Below, one piece after another: positions 13,121-14,839 of a stretch of DNA of 14,839 nt. Source of the DNA: an uncultured Oscillospiraceae bacterium (GTDB lineage Bacteria; Bacillota; Clostridia; Oscillospirales; Oscillospiraceae). The stretch lies in contig CAKTKT010000047.1 in assembly GCA_934572325.1 (NCBI GenBank), forward strand, positions 1 through 14,839. Reading direction: 5' to 3'. The notes under the pieces are model-generated. The model was not told the DNA's origin, ran no database searches, and worked only from the letters and a program-made list of their open reading frames with translations. Numbering within the stretch: the stretch's first letter is position 1; every line of letters begins with the position of its first letter. A program made the translations under genes and the position numbers.

Positions 13121-14221
13121 TCACCCGAGCACTATGTCGCATATCCGCTCCACATCCTCGTCCGCAAGGTCGGCGTAGAGCGGGAGGGTGAGCACGGAGT
13201 CCGCCATATGCTTTGCCACGGGCGTGTCGTCGGGGTCGAAGCCCGCGCGTCCGGCGAAGCACTCAAACGAATTTGTCAGCGGGTAGAAATACTTGCGCGC
13301 AACGATCCTCTCCTCCGCGAGACGCGCGAACACCTCGTCGCGGGTGCGCCTGTAGCCGTCGAACACGACGGGGTAATAGGCGTAATTGCTCTCCACGCCC
13401 GCCTGCACGGCGTTGAGCTGCAAGCCGGACACGCCGCCCAGACGCGCATCGTACAGCGCCGCGACCTTTTTTCGCTTTGCGATCTCGCCGTCGAGATGGC
13501 GCAGGTTGCATATGCCCATCGCCGCGCAGAACTCGTTCATCTTCGCGTTGCCGCCGACGAACTGCACGCTGTCCGGTCCGTGTATGCCGAAGTTTTTCAG
13601 ATCGTTGAGCCGCTGCACGAGCGCGGCGTCGCGGCAGCACACCGCGCCGCCCTCGATGGTGTTGAACACCTTCGTCGCGTGGAACGAGAACATCGCCGCG
13701 TCGCCGAAGAGAGCGGAGCTGACGCCGTCCTTCTTCACGCCGAAGGCGTGCGCCGCGTCATAGAGCACTCGCAGACCGTGCGCCCTGGCGATGGCGGCGA
13801 TGCGCCCCGTGTCGCAGAGGTTGCCGTAGACGTGCACGGGCAGGATGGCGACGGTCCTATCCGTGATGAGCCGCTCTATCTTCTCCGCGTCGATGGTATA
13901 GTCGTCCGCCCGAATGTCGCAGAACACCGGCGTGCAGCCGCAGCGGAGGATGGCGTGGGTCGTGGAGGCGAAGGTGAACGGCGTCGTGATTATCTCGCCG
14001 CGCAGTCCGAACGCCTCTATCATGTTCTCCAGCGCGAGATGCCCGTTGGTGAAAAGAGTGACGTGCTCCGCGCCGAGATAGCTCTCCAGCGCAGTCTGAA
14101 GCGCCTTGTGCTTCTCGCCCATATTCGTCAGCCAGTGGCTGTCCCATATACCGCGTATCTCCGCGCAGTATTCCTCAAACGCCGGCATTGAGGAGCGCGT
14201 AACGTTTATCGCTTCGCTCAT
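13121..14221 (-). CDS. DegT/DnrJ/EryC1/StrS-family sugar aminotransferase
   Basis: A PLP-dependent enzyme that puts an amino group on a keto-sugar nucleotide, 366 residues. The Schiff-base lysine is in SFHATKVFNTIEGG (179-192; K184). VLYDAAHAFG (152-161) supplies the cofactor-stacking Asp/His region, and LFTNGHLALENMIEAFG (56-72) with TTPFTFASTTHAI (79-91) resembles VioA-type dTDP-4-amino-4,6-dideoxyglucose synthases. It is cytoplasmic and probably feeds surface polysaccharide synthesis, but no dTDP-sugar 4,6-dehydratase is in the window, so the exact sugar is not known. The start has AAGGAG at proper spacing. It lies 30 nt after the ATP-grasp/HAD gene and 7 nt before the phosphatase-barstar gene, forming an operon. 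Confidence 0.93.
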   Translation of the reverse strand: MSEAINVTRSSMPAFEEYCAEIRGIWDSHWLTNMGEKHKALQTALESYLGAEHVTLFTNGHLALENMIEAFGLRGEIITTPFTFASTTHAILRCGCTPVFCDIRADDYTIDAEKIERLITDRTVAILPVHVYGNLCDTGRIAAIARAHGLRVLYDAAHAFGVKKDGVSSALFGDAAMFSFHATKVFNTIEGGAVCCRDAALVQRLNDLKNFGIHGPDSVQFVGGNAKMNEFCAAMGICNLRHLDGEIAKRKKVAALYDARLGGVSGLQLNAVQAGVESNYAYYPVVFDGYRRTRDEVFARLAEERIVARKYFYPLTNSFECFAGRAGFDPDDTPVAKHMADSVLTLPLYADLADEDVERICDIVLG

Positions 14222-14251
14222 TTTTGTCTCCTTTCGCTCTTCCGCAGCGCC

Positions 14252-14839
14252 CTAGGCGCGCCAGTTTAGAAGGCTCTCGACCATATCGAGGTCAAAAACC
14301 GGTATGCCGCAGCGCTCCCGCACCGCCCTGCGCTCGGCAAACGAATCGTCGATGAAGATGGAGCAGGGCCTTATATACTCGGACTTGTCCGCGCCGGGCG
14401 CGATATGTATGATCTCGTCAAAAAGCCGCGGCGACACGGCGTATTTATCCATGCTCGATGCTATGTCCTCGGCGTGCTTTGTCAGCAGCACAAGCTTTTT
14501 CCCGGCGTTGCGCGCCTGATAGAGAAACATCATGAGGAGCGTGTTGACCTTGCCGCGCACGGTGACGGTGTCGTCAAAATCCACGTACACGCGCTCATAC
14601 TCAATGTCGGTCATGAAGCGGTTGATGAACGCGCGGTCTATAAGCTCGGCATTGCCGTTATTGATTATGCCGACGTCATAGCCCCACATATTGTACAGCG
14701 TCAGCAGCGGCATATTCACGCCGAGGTTTCGCGCCATGCACATCGTTCCGGCAATGCGCGGGGCGATCTCCATCAGGCGGTACTCCCCCGCCGCGTTCTT
14801 CTTGAGCTGGAAGAACCACGCGCCGTTGAAGCTCATGCG
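14252..14839 (-). CDS. ATP-grasp protein fused to a HAD-like domain, C-terminal part
   Basis: The gene enters from the right edge; 195 complete codons are visible. The first ~75 visible residues are the end of an ATP-grasp ligase: LMEIAPRIAGT carries the Glu of the Mg-binding E-x-N-P-R motif, with Ala where Asn is often found. The remainder is a HAD-superfamily domain: motif I VYVDFDDTV (DxDxT), motif II Thr in VLLTKH, and motif IV IFIDDSFAER. Positions counted from the first visible Met are about 86-90, 119 and 163-164. Such fusions occur in capsule and nucleotide-sugar loci, but the substrate is not clear. The protein may join an amino acid or acid to a sugar or small molecule and process a phosphate. 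It is the first visible gene of the minus-strand operon. Confidence 0.82.
   Translation of the reverse strand, partial: RMSFNGAWFFQLKKNAAGEYRLMEIAPRIAGTMCMARNLGVNMPLLTLYNMWGYDVGIINNGNAELIDRAFINRFMTDIEYERVYVDFDDTVTVRGKVNTLLMMFLYQARNAGKKLVLLTKHAEDIASSMDKYAVSPRLFDEIIHIAPGADKSEYIRPCSIFIDDSFAERRAVRERCGIPVFDLDMVESLLNWRA

Noticed and set aside
12968..14191. 407-codon plus-strand frame over the aminotransferase gene
   Set aside because: Shadow of a well-conserved PLP aminotransferase on the other strand.

Overview
The window looks like a chromosome segment from a high-GC, spore-forming Clostridia member, probably a gut Oscillospiraceae-type organism. Evidence: genes have strong AGGAGG-type ribosome binding sites and sigma-A-like promoters (TTGNNN-17-TATAAT). 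A SpoIIQ-type forespore protein sits behind a sigma-F-like promoter. The galactose enzymes are of the Firmicutes kind (class II GalT and a 'GRTEL-GNHTDHQ' galactokinase). Coding DNA is very GC-rich, whereas several intergenic stretches are AT-rich and full of palindromes. The taxonomic placement is inference.

Layout. Positions 1-2756 (minus strand): the N-terminal part of a dicarboxylate/amino-acid:cation symporter with a long structured leader, an 82-residue two-span membrane protein behind a perfect consensus promoter, and pncB (nicotinate phosphoribosyltransferase). A divergent promoter region (2757-2976) separates these from the plus-strand block: a galactokinase-family gene whose catalytic Asp is replaced by Ser, spoIIQ, a lipoprotein with chitobiase-type C-terminal repeats, and then a tight tex-galT-glycosyltransferase operon. 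A strong hairpin at 12357-12405 separates convergent transcription. From 12412 to the right edge everything is on the minus strand: the end of an ATP-grasp/HAD fusion, a DegT/DnrJ-family sugar aminotransferase, and a fusion of a low-molecular-weight tyrosine phosphatase to a barstar domain.

How the genes may work together. GalK and GalT belong to the Leloir pathway but lie in separate transcription units about 5.3 kb apart. GalT is co-transcribed with a GT4 glycosyltransferase that could use the UDP-sugars it makes. The right-hand minus-strand operon looks like part of a surface-polysaccharide or nucleotide-sugar modification locus.

Most worth a second look: (i) the spoIIQ start region, where a sigma-F-like promoter lies across and inside a perfect 12-bp inverted repeat that would hide the Shine-Dalgarno sequence only in read-through transcripts; (ii) the phosphatase-barstar fusion; (iii) the Asp-to-Ser change in the galactokinase active site; (iv) a family of AT-rich palindromic intergenic elements, including a 172-bp three-armed one before tex; (v) helically phased TTAACG repeats upstream of the symporter promoter. 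I saw no rRNA, tRNA, CRISPR array, transposase or phage gene.
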